Origin: Flagellimonas_B algarum
GTDB taxonomy: Bacteria > Bacteroidota > Bacteroidia > Flavobacteriales > Flavobacteriaceae
NCBI RefSeq assembly: GCF_040513375.1
Contig: NZ_JBEVTG010000002.1
Coordinates: 1,116,001 to 1,180,000 of the forward strand
Reading direction: 5' to 3'
DNA: 64,000 bases
The position numbers and the translations under genes were made by a program. Every line of letters starts with the position of its first letter. Positions within the stretch are counted from its first letter, which is position 1. Of this stretch, positions 41,937-51,536 are shown one piece after another. The notes below the pieces were generated by a model. It saw only the letters and a program-made list of their open reading frames with translations. It was not told the origin of the DNA and made no database searches.

Positions 41937-43391
41937 ATGAACGATAGTTTAGATCTTTCAAACGAAGCTTTTGAGTCGCTTTTGAACCACACCAATTCCA
42001 TGGTACTAAGGCAATTCGAAACCCTTGATTCGCAAAAGGGATATCATGACCATTCCCAATCGGAAGTGGAAGGGTGGTTCATGGAACCACTACCCGAAAA
42101 AGGAATGGACGTCTCCGAACTTTTGGAATTCGTCGAAGAAAAGGTTTTGGATACGGCCACGGGAAACCTGGGCCCGCACATGTATGCCTATGTCATGTCA
42201 GGAGGCAACCAAGTAGCCATCTTAGCGGAGAAATTGGCCACGACCATCAATCAAAACCAGACCAAATGGCACCTGGCACCCGCCATGAACGAAATTGAGA
42301 AAAGGGTGGTGGCATGGACCGCCGAACTTTTAGGGTTTCCGCAAGATTCAGGCGGAGTTTTGGTCAGCGGGGGATCGGCGGCCAATCTCACCGGTTTGAC
42401 AGTTGGCCGAAATATCCATTTCGAGAATTCAGGCATTCGCAAGACCGGGTTGTTCGGTCAAAAACCATTCGTCGTTTATGCTTCCCAAGAAGTGCACAGC
42501 TGTGTCGACAAAAGTGTCGAGCTCCTAGGGATAGGCAGTGACTATTTGAGAAAAATACCGACCAATGCAGGCTACCAAATCGATCTTGCTATTCTTGAAA
42601 AGCAGATCCAACTCGATAGGGCCAACGGCTTACAACCATTTTGTATCATAGGCAACGCGGGTACGGTGAATACCGGGGCGATCGATGATCTGGATGCCTT
42701 GGCCGACCTTTCGGAAAAATATGGGCTGTGGTACCATATCGATGGCGCCTACGGTGCTTTGGCGGGTATTCTCGACTCACTACGGGCCGAATACAAAGGC
42801 ATGGGGCGTGCCGATTCGATCGCGATCGACTTCCATAAATGGCTGTACCAACCCTTTGAAGGGGGTTGCACTTTGGTGCGCAGCTGGGACAAACTCAAAC
42901 GCACCTACTTCAAAAAAGCAGCCTATCTCGATACCGAGCTTGCCGATGATGGCAATCGCTTGGAATATAACGAGCATTATTTCCAACTGTCGCGAAATGC
43001 CAAAGCCTTCAAAGTTTGGATGTCGATCAAGGCTTATGGTATGGAGCGGCTCAAAGCGATGATACAGAAAGACATCGACCTGACCGATTACTTAAACCGC
43101 AAGGTGAACGAATCAAGTGATTTCGAATTGGTGGCCGATTCAAAGTTGGCCGTATCCTGCTTTCGCTATATCGAAGGTCTGGAAGGTGAAAAGGCCATTA
43201 CCCAATTCAATAAAGCCTTGATGCCCGCACTCGAAAAAGACGGCAGGGTCTTTATTATGGGGACGGATCTAAAGGGCACCTATGCCATTCGCGCCTGCTT
43301 GATCAACCACCGTAAAACGGAACAGACCTCGGACTACTTATTGGAAGTCATACGGGATGTCGCCCAAAATCTGAATCAAAAGGCTTCCTAA
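41937..43391 (+). CDS. PLP-dependent decarboxylase (group II)
   Basis: 484 residues. The pyridoxal phosphate Lys is Lys301 in DFHKWLYQPFEGG, and the ring-stacking/ Asp269 motif is HIDGAYG; SGGSAANLTGL and GNAGTVNTGAIDDL are also characteristic. It belongs to the aromatic L-amino acid/ tyrosine/ glutamate decarboxylase superfamily, and the substrate cannot be deduced reliably. It is 20 bases after the ModF-like gene and followed by a terminator. Confidence 0.92.
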   Translation: MNDSLDLSNEAFESLLNHTNSMVLRQFETLDSQKGYHDHSQSEVEGWFMEPLPEKGMDVSELLEFVEEKVLDTATGNLGPHMYAYVMSGGNQVAILAEKLATTINQNQTKWHLAPAMNEIEKRVVAWTAELLGFPQDSGGVLVSGGSAANLTGLTVGRNIHFENSGIRKTGLFGQKPFVVYASQEVHSCVDKSVELLGIGSDYLRKIPTNAGYQIDLAILEKQIQLDRANGLQPFCIIGNAGTVNTGAIDDLDALADLSEKYGLWYHIDGAYGALAGILDSLRAEYKGMGRADSIAIDFHKWLYQPFEGGCTLVRSWDKLKRTYFKKAAYLDTELADDGNRLEYNEHYFQLSRNAKAFKVWMSIKAYGMERLKAMIQKDIDLTDYLNRKVNESSDFELVADSKLAVSCFRYIEGLEGEKAITQFNKALMPALEKDGRVFIMGTDLKGTYAIRACLINHRKTEQTSDYLLEVIRDVAQNLNQKAS

Positions 43392-43417
43392 ACCGGAGGG
43401 GCATCCCTGATAGAAAC

Positions 43418-43445
43418 AAAAAAGCCGCTTTAAAGCGGCTTTTTT
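43418..43445. terminator. Bidirectional intrinsic terminator
   Basis: Perfect palindrome A6-GCCGCTT-TAAAGCGGC-T6 (stem AAAAAAGCCGCTTT / AAAGCGGCTTTTTT), between the decarboxylase and the convergent secDF. Confidence 0.9.
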
Positions 43446-43465
43446 AATGGGTTATATGTAGTTCC

Positions 43466-46423
43466 TTATTTGGAAGAAGCTTTGATCTTAGATCGCAAGG
43501 CGTCGAACATGATCGGTGTTGCTATGAAGACCGATGAATAAGTACCGATCAACACCCCAATGATCATGGCGAACATAAAGCCACGTAAGCTTTCACCACC
43601 AAAGACGAAAATGGCCAAGAGTACGATCAAGGTCGTCAATGACGTATTCAATGTACGGCTTAAGGTACTGTTCAAGGCCTCATTGATATGGTCGCCATCT
43701 TTCCATCCCTTAAGGTTCACCACCTCACGGATGCGGTCGAACACGACCACAGTATCGTTCAATGAATATCCAATTACCGTAAGGATCGCCGCAATAAAGG
43801 CTTGATCGATCTCCATGTTGAAAGGCATGATCTCGGTAGTCAAAGAAAAGATCCCCAAAACGATCATCACGTCGTGGAATACCGCGATAACGGCACCCAA
43901 TGAGAATTGCCATCTTCTAAATCGCAATAAAATGTATAGGAAGACGACCGCCAAGGAACCGAAGATGGCCCAAACGGCATTGTTCTTGATGTCATCCGCA
44001 ATGGTCGGTCCGACTTTACGGTATTTCAATACCCCGATATCGTCGTTCGAACCTCCTGGTTTGAAATCATCGAAGGTCGTTCCGTCCGGGTAGTATTTTT
44101 GAAGCGTGTTGAACAAGATGTCCATGATTTCATCATCAACTTCATTGCCCTGAACATCGACCTTGTAATTCGTGGTCACGATGATCTGATTGGCTTCCCC
44201 GAAGGTTTTCGCATTAGCGCTTCCTAAAGCCGGCAATAGCTCGGAAGTGATTTCCGATGGACTTACCGCTTGTTCGAAACGGATTTGGTAATTCCGTCCC
44301 CCAACAAAATCAACTCCAGGCTGCAATCCTTTCGTAAAGAGCGAGAAGGCTCCCACACCCACCAAAACAACCGATACGATGTAGGCTACTTTCCTTTTCG
44401 ACAAGAAGTTGATGTTCATGTTGGTAAACAGGTTCTTGGTAATCGAGGTCGAGAACTGCAGCTCCCTCCCTTTTTTGGCGATATACCAATCAACCAACAA
44501 TCGGGTGATGAAAATGGCGGTAAACAAGGAGGTCACGATACCGATCATCAAGGTAGTCGCGAACCCTTTGATCGGGCCGGATCCAAAAACGAAAAGAATG
44601 ATCGCGGTCAATCCGGTGGTAATGTTCGCATCGAGAATGGATGACAAGGCATTGCTGAAACCATCGGCAACCGCTTGGGCCTTACCCTTTCCTCGAGCCA
44701 ATTCCTCTTTGATCCGCTCGAAAATCAGTACGTTCGCATCGACCGACATACCGATCGTCAATACGATACCCGCGATACCGGGCAAGGTCAATACCGCACC
44801 CAAACTGGTCAAAACACCGAAAATCAATACAATGTTCAATACCAAGGCGATGTCGGCGAAAATCCCTGCTTTGCCGTAGTAAAAAATCATCCACAACAAC
44901 ACGAACGCCATGGCGATCATAAACGACATAAAGCCGCTATCGATCGCTTCTTGCCCCAATGAAGGTCCGACTACGAAAGAATCGATGATGTCGGCAGATG
45001 CAGGTAGCTTACCAGCACGCAATACGTTGGCGATATCCTTGGTCTCATTTATAGTGAAGGCCCCGGTGATTTCGGAACGCCCACCTGAAATAGGTCCTGA
45101 AGAAACCCCAGGGGCCGTATAGACGCGATTGTCAAGAACGATCGCGATTCCGGTTTGATTGTTAAAAGCATCTCCGGTCAATTTCTCCCATTCACGGGCA
45201 CCCTTGGTATTCATGGTCATGCTGACCGCGGGCTTATTGAATTGATCGAAAGTATCTTGTGCATCCGAAACCACATCACCGCTGATCCGTGGCGTACCGT
45301 CCCTATTCGATTTTAGGGCGTACAATTCGGCGATTTCGGAATCTTTCGGAGGTTTCTCGAAAGCGAATTTGGTAAACTGGATGTCGGCCGGTAATAAGCG
45401 TCGGATTTCGGGCATGGCGAAATACGATTCCAATTCGGCGATATCGGATACCGCTACACGGGCAATGGCATTGCTGCCAGGGGATGCTGGAATCAGCTTG
45501 CCCAATAAGGGGTTCGATTGCGTGGCCAGGTCCAAGGAATCTTGTGCCACATCGGAAAGCAACGAATCGATTTCCGAAGTCGGCGCCGGTTCCTCGGCTT
45601 CTTCTACAGGCTCTAGAATCGCACGAAGGCGCTCATTCGCACTAACGAAGAATTGCCCAAGACTTTGGTTGCTCTGCGGATAGGTCTCCCAGAATTCCAA
45701 TTGGGCGGTACTTGACAAGAGGTCACGTGCCCTTTGGATATCGCGTGCTCCAGGTAGTTCAACGACGATACGACCTGAATTGCCTTCCCTTTGGATGTTC
45801 GGTTGGGTTACCCCAAAACCATCGATACGTTTCCGCAATACCTCGAAAGCCGAAACGACGGATTCATCGATTTTTCTTCGGATGATGGGTTTGACCTCAT
45901 CATCGGTCATCTGAAAATTGATGGCATCGCTTAAGCCCTTGTTCGCGAAGATATCCGGGGAGGCCAATTTGGTGTCCCCCTTGATGTTGTCGAAGGCATC
46001 GAAAAACAACTCTAGATAGGTGTCATCGCTATCCGTTGAAGCCACATCGGCATCATCGAGCGCCTTGTTGAAAACAGGGTTTTTGGTATTGTTGGCGAGT
46101 CCTTGAAGGATATCCCGAACGGAAATCTGAAGGGTCACATTGATCCCTCCCTTCAAGTCAAGCCCTTTGTTCAATTCTTTGGTCTTGGCATCATCGTAGC
46201 TGGTGTAACCCAATACAGGGTTGCCACCGATGGAATCCAAATAGGATGCCTCTAAAGCTTCCCGTTTCGACACATAGTCCTCTTCCGCTTCGGAAACTTG
46301 GCCAACGGCATAGGTTTCGGCATCACCCTCGATCTTTCCTGTGATAAAAGTGTACGAAAGCTGATAAATACTCACCAAGCCGAAGAGCAGTGCAAAAAGC
46401 TTTATAAGTCCTTTATTTTGCAT
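43466..46423 (-). CDS. secDF: Protein translocase subunit SecDF (fused)
   Basis: 985 residues, the Bacteroidota form in which SecD and SecF are one chain. The SecD half has ALDLKGGINVTLQ (as LDLKGGINVTL), a large periplasmic part and spans around GMSVDANVLIFERIKEE; the SecF half has PGVDFVGGRNYQIRFEQ and ILTVIGYSLNDTVVVFDRIRE. It uses the proton gradient to pull exported proteins through SecYEG. Twelve predicted spans in all. Its upstream region contains a good promoter match (46462-46492). Confidence 0.97.
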   Translation of the reverse strand: MQNKGLIKLFALLFGLVSIYQLSYTFITGKIEGDAETYAVGQVSEAEEDYVSKREALEASYLDSIGGNPVLGYTSYDDAKTKELNKGLDLKGGINVTLQISVRDILQGLANNTKNPVFNKALDDADVASTDSDDTYLELFFDAFDNIKGDTKLASPDIFANKGLSDAINFQMTDDEVKPIIRRKIDESVVSAFEVLRKRIDGFGVTQPNIQREGNSGRIVVELPGARDIQRARDLLSSTAQLEFWETYPQSNQSLGQFFVSANERLRAILEPVEEAEEPAPTSEIDSLLSDVAQDSLDLATQSNPLLGKLIPASPGSNAIARVAVSDIAELESYFAMPEIRRLLPADIQFTKFAFEKPPKDSEIAELYALKSNRDGTPRISGDVVSDAQDTFDQFNKPAVSMTMNTKGAREWEKLTGDAFNNQTGIAIVLDNRVYTAPGVSSGPISGGRSEITGAFTINETKDIANVLRAGKLPASADIIDSFVVGPSLGQEAIDSGFMSFMIAMAFVLLWMIFYYGKAGIFADIALVLNIVLIFGVLTSLGAVLTLPGIAGIVLTIGMSVDANVLIFERIKEELARGKGKAQAVADGFSNALSSILDANITTGLTAIILFVFGSGPIKGFATTLMIGIVTSLFTAIFITRLLVDWYIAKKGRELQFSTSITKNLFTNMNINFLSKRKVAYIVSVVLVGVGAFSLFTKGLQPGVDFVGGRNYQIRFEQAVSPSEITSELLPALGSANAKTFGEANQIIVTTNYKVDVQGNEVDDEIMDILFNTLQKYYPDGTTFDDFKPGGSNDDIGVLKYRKVGPTIADDIKNNAVWAIFGSLAVVFLYILLRFRRWQFSLGAVIAVFHDVMIVLGIFSLTTEIMPFNMEIDQAFIAAILTVIGYSLNDTVVVFDRIREVVNLKGWKDGDHINEALNSTLSRTLNTSLTTLIVLLAIFVFGGESLRGFMFAMIIGVLIGTYSSVFIATPIMFDALRSKIKASSK

Positions 46424-46461
46424 GGATTACTAAATTTTTGGAATTTTTCTTAAACAGCGTG

Positions 46462-46492
46462 CAAATATATCATTTCAAATAGGATTTGCCAA
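46462..46492 (-). promoter_or_regulatory. Promoter for secDF
   Basis: On the minus strand TTG (46492-46490), 20 bases, then TATATTTG (46469-46462), matching -33 TTG / -7 TAnnTTTG. Start of transcription would be near 46455, about 32 bases before the secDF ATG. Confidence 0.65.
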
Positions 46493-46633
46493 TAGAATTT
46501 CGCCAATTGTCGGCCATACGACCCAACAAAAAACGCCATTTCGAGGCCGATTTCGAATCTTTGGACGACAGATCACCCATAAATTCGCCACCGAAACATC
46601 AAAATGGCATTTGATTTCAAAAGCGCCTGGCGC

Positions 46634-47560
46634 TTACAGTTGCAATAGGCCGTTGGTCTTTTTCACCCCTTCGGCACTCTCTTGCATCTTGGCTTTCTCA
46701 GCGTCACTCAATTCGATTTCAACGACTTTTTCGATTCCGTTTCTCCCTAAAATTACGGGCACGCCGATGCAGATATCGTCCAAACCGTATTCCCCATCCA
46801 AAAAGGTCGAACAAGGGAACATTTTCTTTTGATCGCAGGCGATGGCCTGTACCAATCCGGAAACGGCTGCCCCTGGGGCATACCAAGCACTAGTGCCTAA
46901 AAGTTTGGTCAAGGTGGCACCGCCCACCTTGGTCTCCTGAACGACCCAATCCATTTTATCGCCATCCAAGAATTCGGATACTTTCACGCTGTTTCGGGTG
47001 GCATGACCGATCAAAGGCACCATGCCTTTATCACTGTGACCACCGATGACCATGCCATCGATGTCAGAGATCGGCGCCCCTAACGCTTCGGCCAAACGGT
47101 ATTTGAAACGGGCACTGTCCAAAGCACCACCCATACCGATAATACGGTGTTTCGGAAGATCGGTTGATTTGTGGACCAAATAGGTCATGGTATCCATCGG
47201 GTTACTGACCACGATGATGATGGTATTCGGTGAATGTTCCAATAAGCTGGTGGCTACCGACTTGACGATGCCCGCATTGATCCCGATCAACTCCTCACGG
47301 GTCATGCCGGGCTTTCTTGGAATCCCGGAAGTGATGACGGCGATGTCGCTTCCCGCGGTCTTCGCATAGTCACTGGTAGTGCCGGTGATTTTGGTGTCAA
47401 AACCGTTCAATGAGGCCGTTTGCATCAAATCCATGGCCTTGCCTTCGGCATAGCCTTCCTTAATGTCCAACAAAACGACTTCAGAAGCGAAATCCTTAAT
47501 GGCAATATATTCTGCACAGCTTGCCCCTACTGCTCCGGCTCCTACTACGGTAACTTTCAT
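46634..47560 (-). CDS. mdh: Malate dehydrogenase
   Basis: 308 residues from the ATG at 47560; upstream codons in frame are non-conserved. Rossmann motif VTVVGAGAVGAS, NAD-binding VITSGIPRKPGMTREEL, the substrate Arg-containing loop within that stretch, VVSNPMDTMTYL, and the catalytic His in IGGHSDKGMVP. This is the LDH-like malate dehydrogenase form that interconverts malate and oxaloacetate in the citric acid cycle. A short inverted repeat at its stop codon (AAGCGCCTGGCGCTT, 46621-46635) might slow transcription but has no T-run. Confidence 0.96.
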   Translation of the reverse strand: MKVTVVGAGAVGASCAEYIAIKDFASEVVLLDIKEGYAEGKAMDLMQTASLNGFDTKITGTTSDYAKTAGSDIAVITSGIPRKPGMTREELIGINAGIVKSVATSLLEHSPNTIIIVVSNPMDTMTYLVHKSTDLPKHRIIGMGGALDSARFKYRLAEALGAPISDIDGMVIGGHSDKGMVPLIGHATRNSVKVSEFLDGDKMDWVVQETKVGGATLTKLLGTSAWYAPGAAVSGLVQAIACDQKKMFPCSTFLDGEYGLDDICIGVPVILGRNGIEKVVEIELSDAEKAKMQESAEGVKKTNGLLQL

Positions 47561-47590
47561 TCTACTTAGTTTTATGTGTTTTTGCGGCCT

Positions 47591-47598
47591 CAAAAATA
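47591..47598 (-). promoter_or_regulatory. Possible -7 element for mdh
   Basis: Reads TATTTTTG on the minus strand, 31 bases upstream of the mdh ATG. The nearest TTG elements are 14 or 25 bases upstream, outside the best spacing. Confidence 0.42.
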
Positions 47599-47793
47599 GG
47601 TAATTTTTGACCCAATCCTTTACCAAATCATCCTTCTTCTTTCTCGATTTCAGCAAGAATTTCCCATAAAATGTTAAAAAAACAGGGATTTCAACGAAGT
47701 TCCGACCCTTGGCAGTGTCATACGTCGAATAATTGCAATAGTCCCTTCGCTTTTTCCGTTGTCATAGTCCCAAATCAAATTAATAACCTACTT

Positions 47794-48153
47794 ATGAAAA
47801 AGTTCTTTTCATTTTTGGCTATTATTACCCTTATTGCTGTCAGTAATTGTACCCAAGTTCCCGAAAATGACGATCCCGTCTTGGGCATTTGGGCCAAATC
47901 GGCGATTGCCGCCCAAGACACCAACAAACGCGAGGAATGGATCTTCAACGATGCCTTTTTAGGCAGGTACCAGCGTTATGTTGACAACGAACTTACGTTC
48001 TACACCGATTTTAGTTGGTCGGAAACGGATGGGATGTATACGGTCACCTACAAAGGAACCGATATCCCAACGGCCAGTATCGTTTTGAACGCTCAAGAGA
48101 AAATCGAGCAGTTGGAGTATACCAACGGTGAGGTTTTCGCCTACCGGGAATAG
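47794..48153 (+). CDS. Small unknown lipoprotein
   Basis: 119 residues from the ATG at 47794, the start that places the signal peptide (FFSFLAIITLIAVSNC) first, with lipobox Cys near residue 19. The mature part is short, with an apparent beta-rich pattern: VLGIWAKS, REEWIFNDAFLGRY, FSWSETDGMYTVTYKG and IVLNAQEKIEQLEY. This resembles a lipocalin-like/ META-type lipoprotein but the match is not certain. The longer frame upstream is rejected. A terminator follows, shared with the convergent DUF6588 gene. Confidence 0.78.
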   Translation: MKKFFSFLAIITLIAVSNCTQVPENDDPVLGIWAKSAIAAQDTNKREEWIFNDAFLGRYQRYVDNELTFYTDFSWSETDGMYTVTYKGTDIPTASIVLNAQEKIEQLEYTNGEVFAYRE

Positions 48154-48178
48154 CCTTCTCGAAATACTATATGAAAAT

Positions 48179-48204
48179 AAAAGCCCGGCATAGACCGGGC
48201 TTTT
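48179..48204. terminator. Bidirectional intrinsic terminator
   Basis: Stem AAAAGCCCGG / CCGGGCTTTT, loop CATAGA, with T-rich flanks both ways, between the small lipoprotein and the DUF6588 gene. Confidence 0.88.
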
Positions 48205-48229
48205 TTGGTTGGTTAAGGTTGTTGTCTAT

Positions 48230-49240
48230 CTAACGGAACCCGAAATTAAGCCCCGCGGTCAGCGTGCTGAACTCGGCAATATTGTAGTCGATATTGAGTC
48301 TGAAAAAGCCCAACTTGAGTTTGGTACCGATGTTGGCCGTTACGCCACTGACGTCGGTAGCCACTGAAAACGGATCGACATAGGTCGCCTGTACCGGGCC
48401 TGAGGTCACTTCATAGGTGCCCAGGATATCGATATCGGACTTGCCCGTAATATACCCGATACCCCCGTAAAAGTTAATGACCGGGATTTTGCGGGTCGAA
48501 ACGACCGCACTGAAATTCCAAGTGGAATAGTTCGCATCGATCCGTTGGTTTTCACCAGCGATGATGTCGGTATTCGTGAAATCGTACTCCCCGTTCAAAT
48601 TGGTGTACCCGATTACGGCGGATATGGCGACGGGAAGCAATTTATCAGCAGGCAATAATTTGGTAAAATCATATTGCAGCCCGGCCCCGAAGAGCCCGAT
48701 TTGCGCATCGTCATCGAATTTGATCTTTGGCAAGAAACGTGCCTTGACCTCCAAGCCCTTGATCAGGCCCACACTGGCTTGAATGTATCCTGACGGAACG
48801 AAATTGAAATTTTCAGAGGCCAAACCGGAAGGCAGTTCGAATTCTTCCCTGAATAGGCCATTCTCATCAGCAACGAAAACCCGGACGCCCTCGATATCAC
48901 CCAAAGCGGTCGAAACTTGACGCGACGTACTCCCATCAACAAATTGAAGGTTTTCGTAATCGGCCGTATTCAAAGTGAAGGCTTTCTTGTCATCTTTATT
49001 CTTAAAACCCGTAAAATTCCCCACTATGGAAATTTCGAACCCTCCCAGGGGCTTGGCATCGGCGGAATTGTACCATCCGTTCGACATGCTGTAGATGGCC
49101 GCTTCGGATACCGGGGCCAGGTACGCATTGGTATAGCGCTCGGCATCATTGAGGCCAGCAGCCAAAAGATCGTTCAGGTTGCTTTGGGAAAAGCCCAAAC
49201 CACTGCAACACAACAAGCATAAAAGAAGAATTCTTCGCAT
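48230..49240 (-). CDS. DUF6588 family outer-membrane-like protein
   Basis: 336 residues with a signal peptide (ending LGFSQ). It begins SNLNDLLAAGLNDAERYTNAYLAPVSEA and has the GWYNSADAKPLGGFEISI segment of DUF6588 proteins, then amphipathic strands ending GLNFGFR, consistent with a beta-barrel. Function unknown. It lies 83 bases downstream of gyrB, with a hairpin in between that leaves only 24 bases before the ATG, so its own promoter would have to be in the gyrB end. Confidence 0.82.
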   Translation of the reverse strand: MRRILLLCLLCCSGLGFSQSNLNDLLAAGLNDAERYTNAYLAPVSEAAIYSMSNGWYNSADAKPLGGFEISIVGNFTGFKNKDDKKAFTLNTADYENLQFVDGSTSRQVSTALGDIEGVRVFVADENGLFREEFELPSGLASENFNFVPSGYIQASVGLIKGLEVKARFLPKIKFDDDAQIGLFGAGLQYDFTKLLPADKLLPVAISAVIGYTNLNGEYDFTNTDIIAGENQRIDANYSTWNFSAVVSTRKIPVINFYGGIGYITGKSDIDILGTYEVTSGPVQATYVDPFSVATDVSGVTANIGTKLKLGFFRLNIDYNIAEFSTLTAGLNFGFR

Positions 49241-49264
49241 AATGTCAAATTTTTCTTAAAACTA

Positions 49265-49293
49265 AAAAATCCTGAGGGCGACTCAGGATTTTT
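49265..49293 (-). terminator. Intrinsic terminator after gyrB
   Basis: Perfect stem AAAAATCCTGAG / CTCAGGATTTTT with a 5-base loop, reading into a T-run on the minus strand. It lies between gyrB and the same-strand DUF6588 gene. Confidence 0.85.
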
Positions 49294-49323
49294 GTTGTGA
49301 AACTATGGATATCAATGCCTTAT

Positions 49324-51264
49324 CTACGCATCTATGTTGGCATAGACCGCGTTCTTCTCGATAAATTCACGTCTAGGCGGTACTTCATCTCCCATAAGCA
49401 TGGAGAAAATCCGATCCGACTCGGTGGCATTTTCTATGGTCACCTGACGCAGCGTCCTGAACTTTGGGTTCATGGTGGTATCCCAAAGTTGTTCGGCGTT
49501 CATCTCACCCAGACCTTTGTAGCGCTGGATACCTGCACCACCCTTCATGCTTTCGACGATTTCATCGCGTTCCTTATCGTTCCAGGCATAGCGCTTCTTC
49601 GAACCTTTCTTGACCAAATACAAGGGAGGCGTAGCGATATACACATGACCGTTCTCGATCAACTCGCGCATATAGCGGAAGAAAAAGGTCAAGATCAAGG
49701 TCTCGATATGGCTTCCATCGACATCGGCATCACACATAATGACGATCTTGTGGTAACGCAATTTTTCAAGGTTCAGGGCCTTGCTATCCTCTTCGGTACC
49801 GATGGTGACCCCGAGGGCGGTATACATATTCCTGATTTCTTCGTTTTCGAAGACTTTATGCTGCATGGCCTTCTCCACGTTCAAGATCTTGCCCCGAAGC
49901 GGTAAGATGGCCTGAAAATTACGATCACGGCCCATTTTGGCGGTTCCTCCCGCCGAATCTCCCTCCACAAGGAACAATTCGCAATTCTCGGGATCCTGAT
50001 CCGCACAATCGGATAATTTACCAGGTAGCCCCCCACCGGTCATGGGGTTCTTTCGCTGAACCATTTCGCGGGCTTTTGCCGCGGCATGGCGTGCTTGGGC
50101 CGCCAGTTTTACTTTCTCGACGATTTGTTTGGCATCGTCTGGATGTTCTTCGAGATAATCGGTCAACATTTCGGAAACGGCTTGACTGACCGCACTGGTC
50201 ACCTCACGGTTCCCCAATTTGGTCTTGGTCTGCCCTTCGAATTGGGGTTCGGCCACTTTGACCGAAACGATGGCGGTCAGGCCTTCACGGAAATCATCAC
50301 CCGAAATTTCGAACTTCAATTTATCGAGCATGCCCGAATTGTCGGCATACTTCTTCAAAGTCGTGGTCAACCCCCTTCGGAAGCCCGATAAATGGGTGCC
50401 CCCTTCATGGGTATTGATATTGTTGACATAGGAATGGAGGTTTTCGGAAAACCCATTGTTGTAGATCATGGCCACTTCAACGGGAATGCCGTTCTTCTCC
50501 CCTTCCATGGAGATCACACTTTGGATCAAGGGCTCCCGGGTCTCATCCAAGAAACGGATGAATTCTTTCAAACCTTCTTCGGAATGGAAGGTCTCCGTAA
50601 TGAAATTCCCTTTCTCATCCTTGTTCCTGCGATCGGTCATCGTGATGGTGACCCCCTTGTTCAAATAGGCGAGCTCCCGCATACGATTGGCCAAGGTCTC
50701 GTAGCTGTATTCGGTGGTTTGGGTGAAAATGGTATCATCGGGCATAAAGGTGACGATGGTACCGGTTTCTTTGGTCGTACCGGTACTTTTGACCGGATAC
50801 AAGGTCTTACCGCGCTCGTACTCTTGCTCCCAAACCTTACCTTCACGATGCACGGTGGCTTTCAAATGGCTTGAAAGGGCATTTACACAGGAAACCCCGA
50901 CCCCGTGTAGACCACCGGATACTTTGTAGGAGTCCTTATCGAATTTACCCCCTGCACCGATTTTGGTCATGACGACCTCAAGGGCCGATACCCCCTCTTT
51001 TTTATGTAAGCCTACCGGAATACCCCGACCGTTGTCTTTGGTGGTTATCGAATTGTCTTCATTGATCGTGACCTCGATGGTATCACAATGCCCACCCATG
51101 GCCTCGTCAATGGAATTATCGACGACTTCGTACACTAGGTGGTGAAGACCCCTGGTGCCCACATCACCAATATACATCGATGGGCGCATGCGGACGTGTT
51201 CCATCCCCTCCAGCGCCTGGATACTATCGGCTGAATATTGGTTTTTTTTGGCTTCCTCGCTCAT
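49324..51264 (-). CDS. gyrB: DNA gyrase subunit B
   Basis: 646 residues. GHKL ATPase region with EVVDNSIDEAMGG and DNGRGIPVG, transducer Lys in QTKTKLGN, and the TOPRIM domain with the EGDSAGG motif (LFLVEGDSAGG), PLRGKILNV and DVDGSHI. The C-terminal gyrase/topoisomerase part ends QRYKGLGEMNAEQLWDT. It introduces negative supercoils with GyrA, which is not in the window. Preceded by a -7-like element. Confidence 0.98.
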   Translation of the reverse strand: MSEEAKKNQYSADSIQALEGMEHVRMRPSMYIGDVGTRGLHHLVYEVVDNSIDEAMGGHCDTIEVTINEDNSITTKDNGRGIPVGLHKKEGVSALEVVMTKIGAGGKFDKDSYKVSGGLHGVGVSCVNALSSHLKATVHREGKVWEQEYERGKTLYPVKSTGTTKETGTIVTFMPDDTIFTQTTEYSYETLANRMRELAYLNKGVTITMTDRRNKDEKGNFITETFHSEEGLKEFIRFLDETREPLIQSVISMEGEKNGIPVEVAMIYNNGFSENLHSYVNNINTHEGGTHLSGFRRGLTTTLKKYADNSGMLDKLKFEISGDDFREGLTAIVSVKVAEPQFEGQTKTKLGNREVTSAVSQAVSEMLTDYLEEHPDDAKQIVEKVKLAAQARHAAAKAREMVQRKNPMTGGGLPGKLSDCADQDPENCELFLVEGDSAGGTAKMGRDRNFQAILPLRGKILNVEKAMQHKVFENEEIRNMYTALGVTIGTEEDSKALNLEKLRYHKIVIMCDADVDGSHIETLILTFFFRYMRELIENGHVYIATPPLYLVKKGSKKRYAWNDKERDEIVESMKGGAGIQRYKGLGEMNAEQLWDTTMNPKFRTLRQVTIENATESDRIFSMLMGDEVPPRREFIEKNAVYANIDA

Positions 51265-51302
51265 ATATTTCTAGTAATTATTTTGGCAAATTTCAAATCT
51301 TA

Positions 51303-51310
51303 CAAATATA
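51303..51310 (-). promoter_or_regulatory. -7 promoter element for gyrB
   Basis: Reads TATATTTG on the minus strand, 38 bases upstream of the gyrB ATG. No TTG is at the usual spacing. Confidence 0.5.
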
Positions 51311-51456
51311 CGAAATACCCAGTGGAATTAAGGCCTAACCCTGTCTTCACACCCTTGAGTTATTAACAAAGGACTGTGGAAAATTATAGGGGGTTTTCGG
51401 CCTTGGAGATCGCGGGAAAACACCCTCTTTTTTTGAAGAAAACGACAGCAACAAAA

Positions 51457-51480
51457 GAAGCACCGCGATCACGGTGCTCC
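51457..51480 (-). terminator. Probable terminator after asnB
   Basis: Stem AGCACCG / CGGTGCT (51459-51465 with 51472-51478), then T-rich TTCTTTTGTTG on the minus strand. It lies 57 bases after the asnB stop, within the longest gene-free gap (51265-51536). Confidence 0.7.
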
Positions 51481-51536
51481 TCTGGACTAATTAAAATGAA
51501 TAAAAAACTGCTTTCCTACCTAAAATGAAAACAAGT

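Noticed and set aside
44270..44879. Overlapping plus-strand frames opposite secDF
   Set aside because: Antisense shadows of membrane-span codons in secDF.
46535..46608. GCCATTT ... AAATGGC in the secDF-mdh gap
   Set aside because: Seven-base arms 60 bases apart are expected by chance; no T-run or operator context.
46621..46635. AAGCGCCTGGCGCTT at the mdh stop codon as a terminator
   Set aside because: The loop would be too small and there is no T-run on the minus strand.
49297..49905. A 202-codon frame antisense to gyrB
   Set aside because: Shadow of gyrB codons; gyrB is certain.
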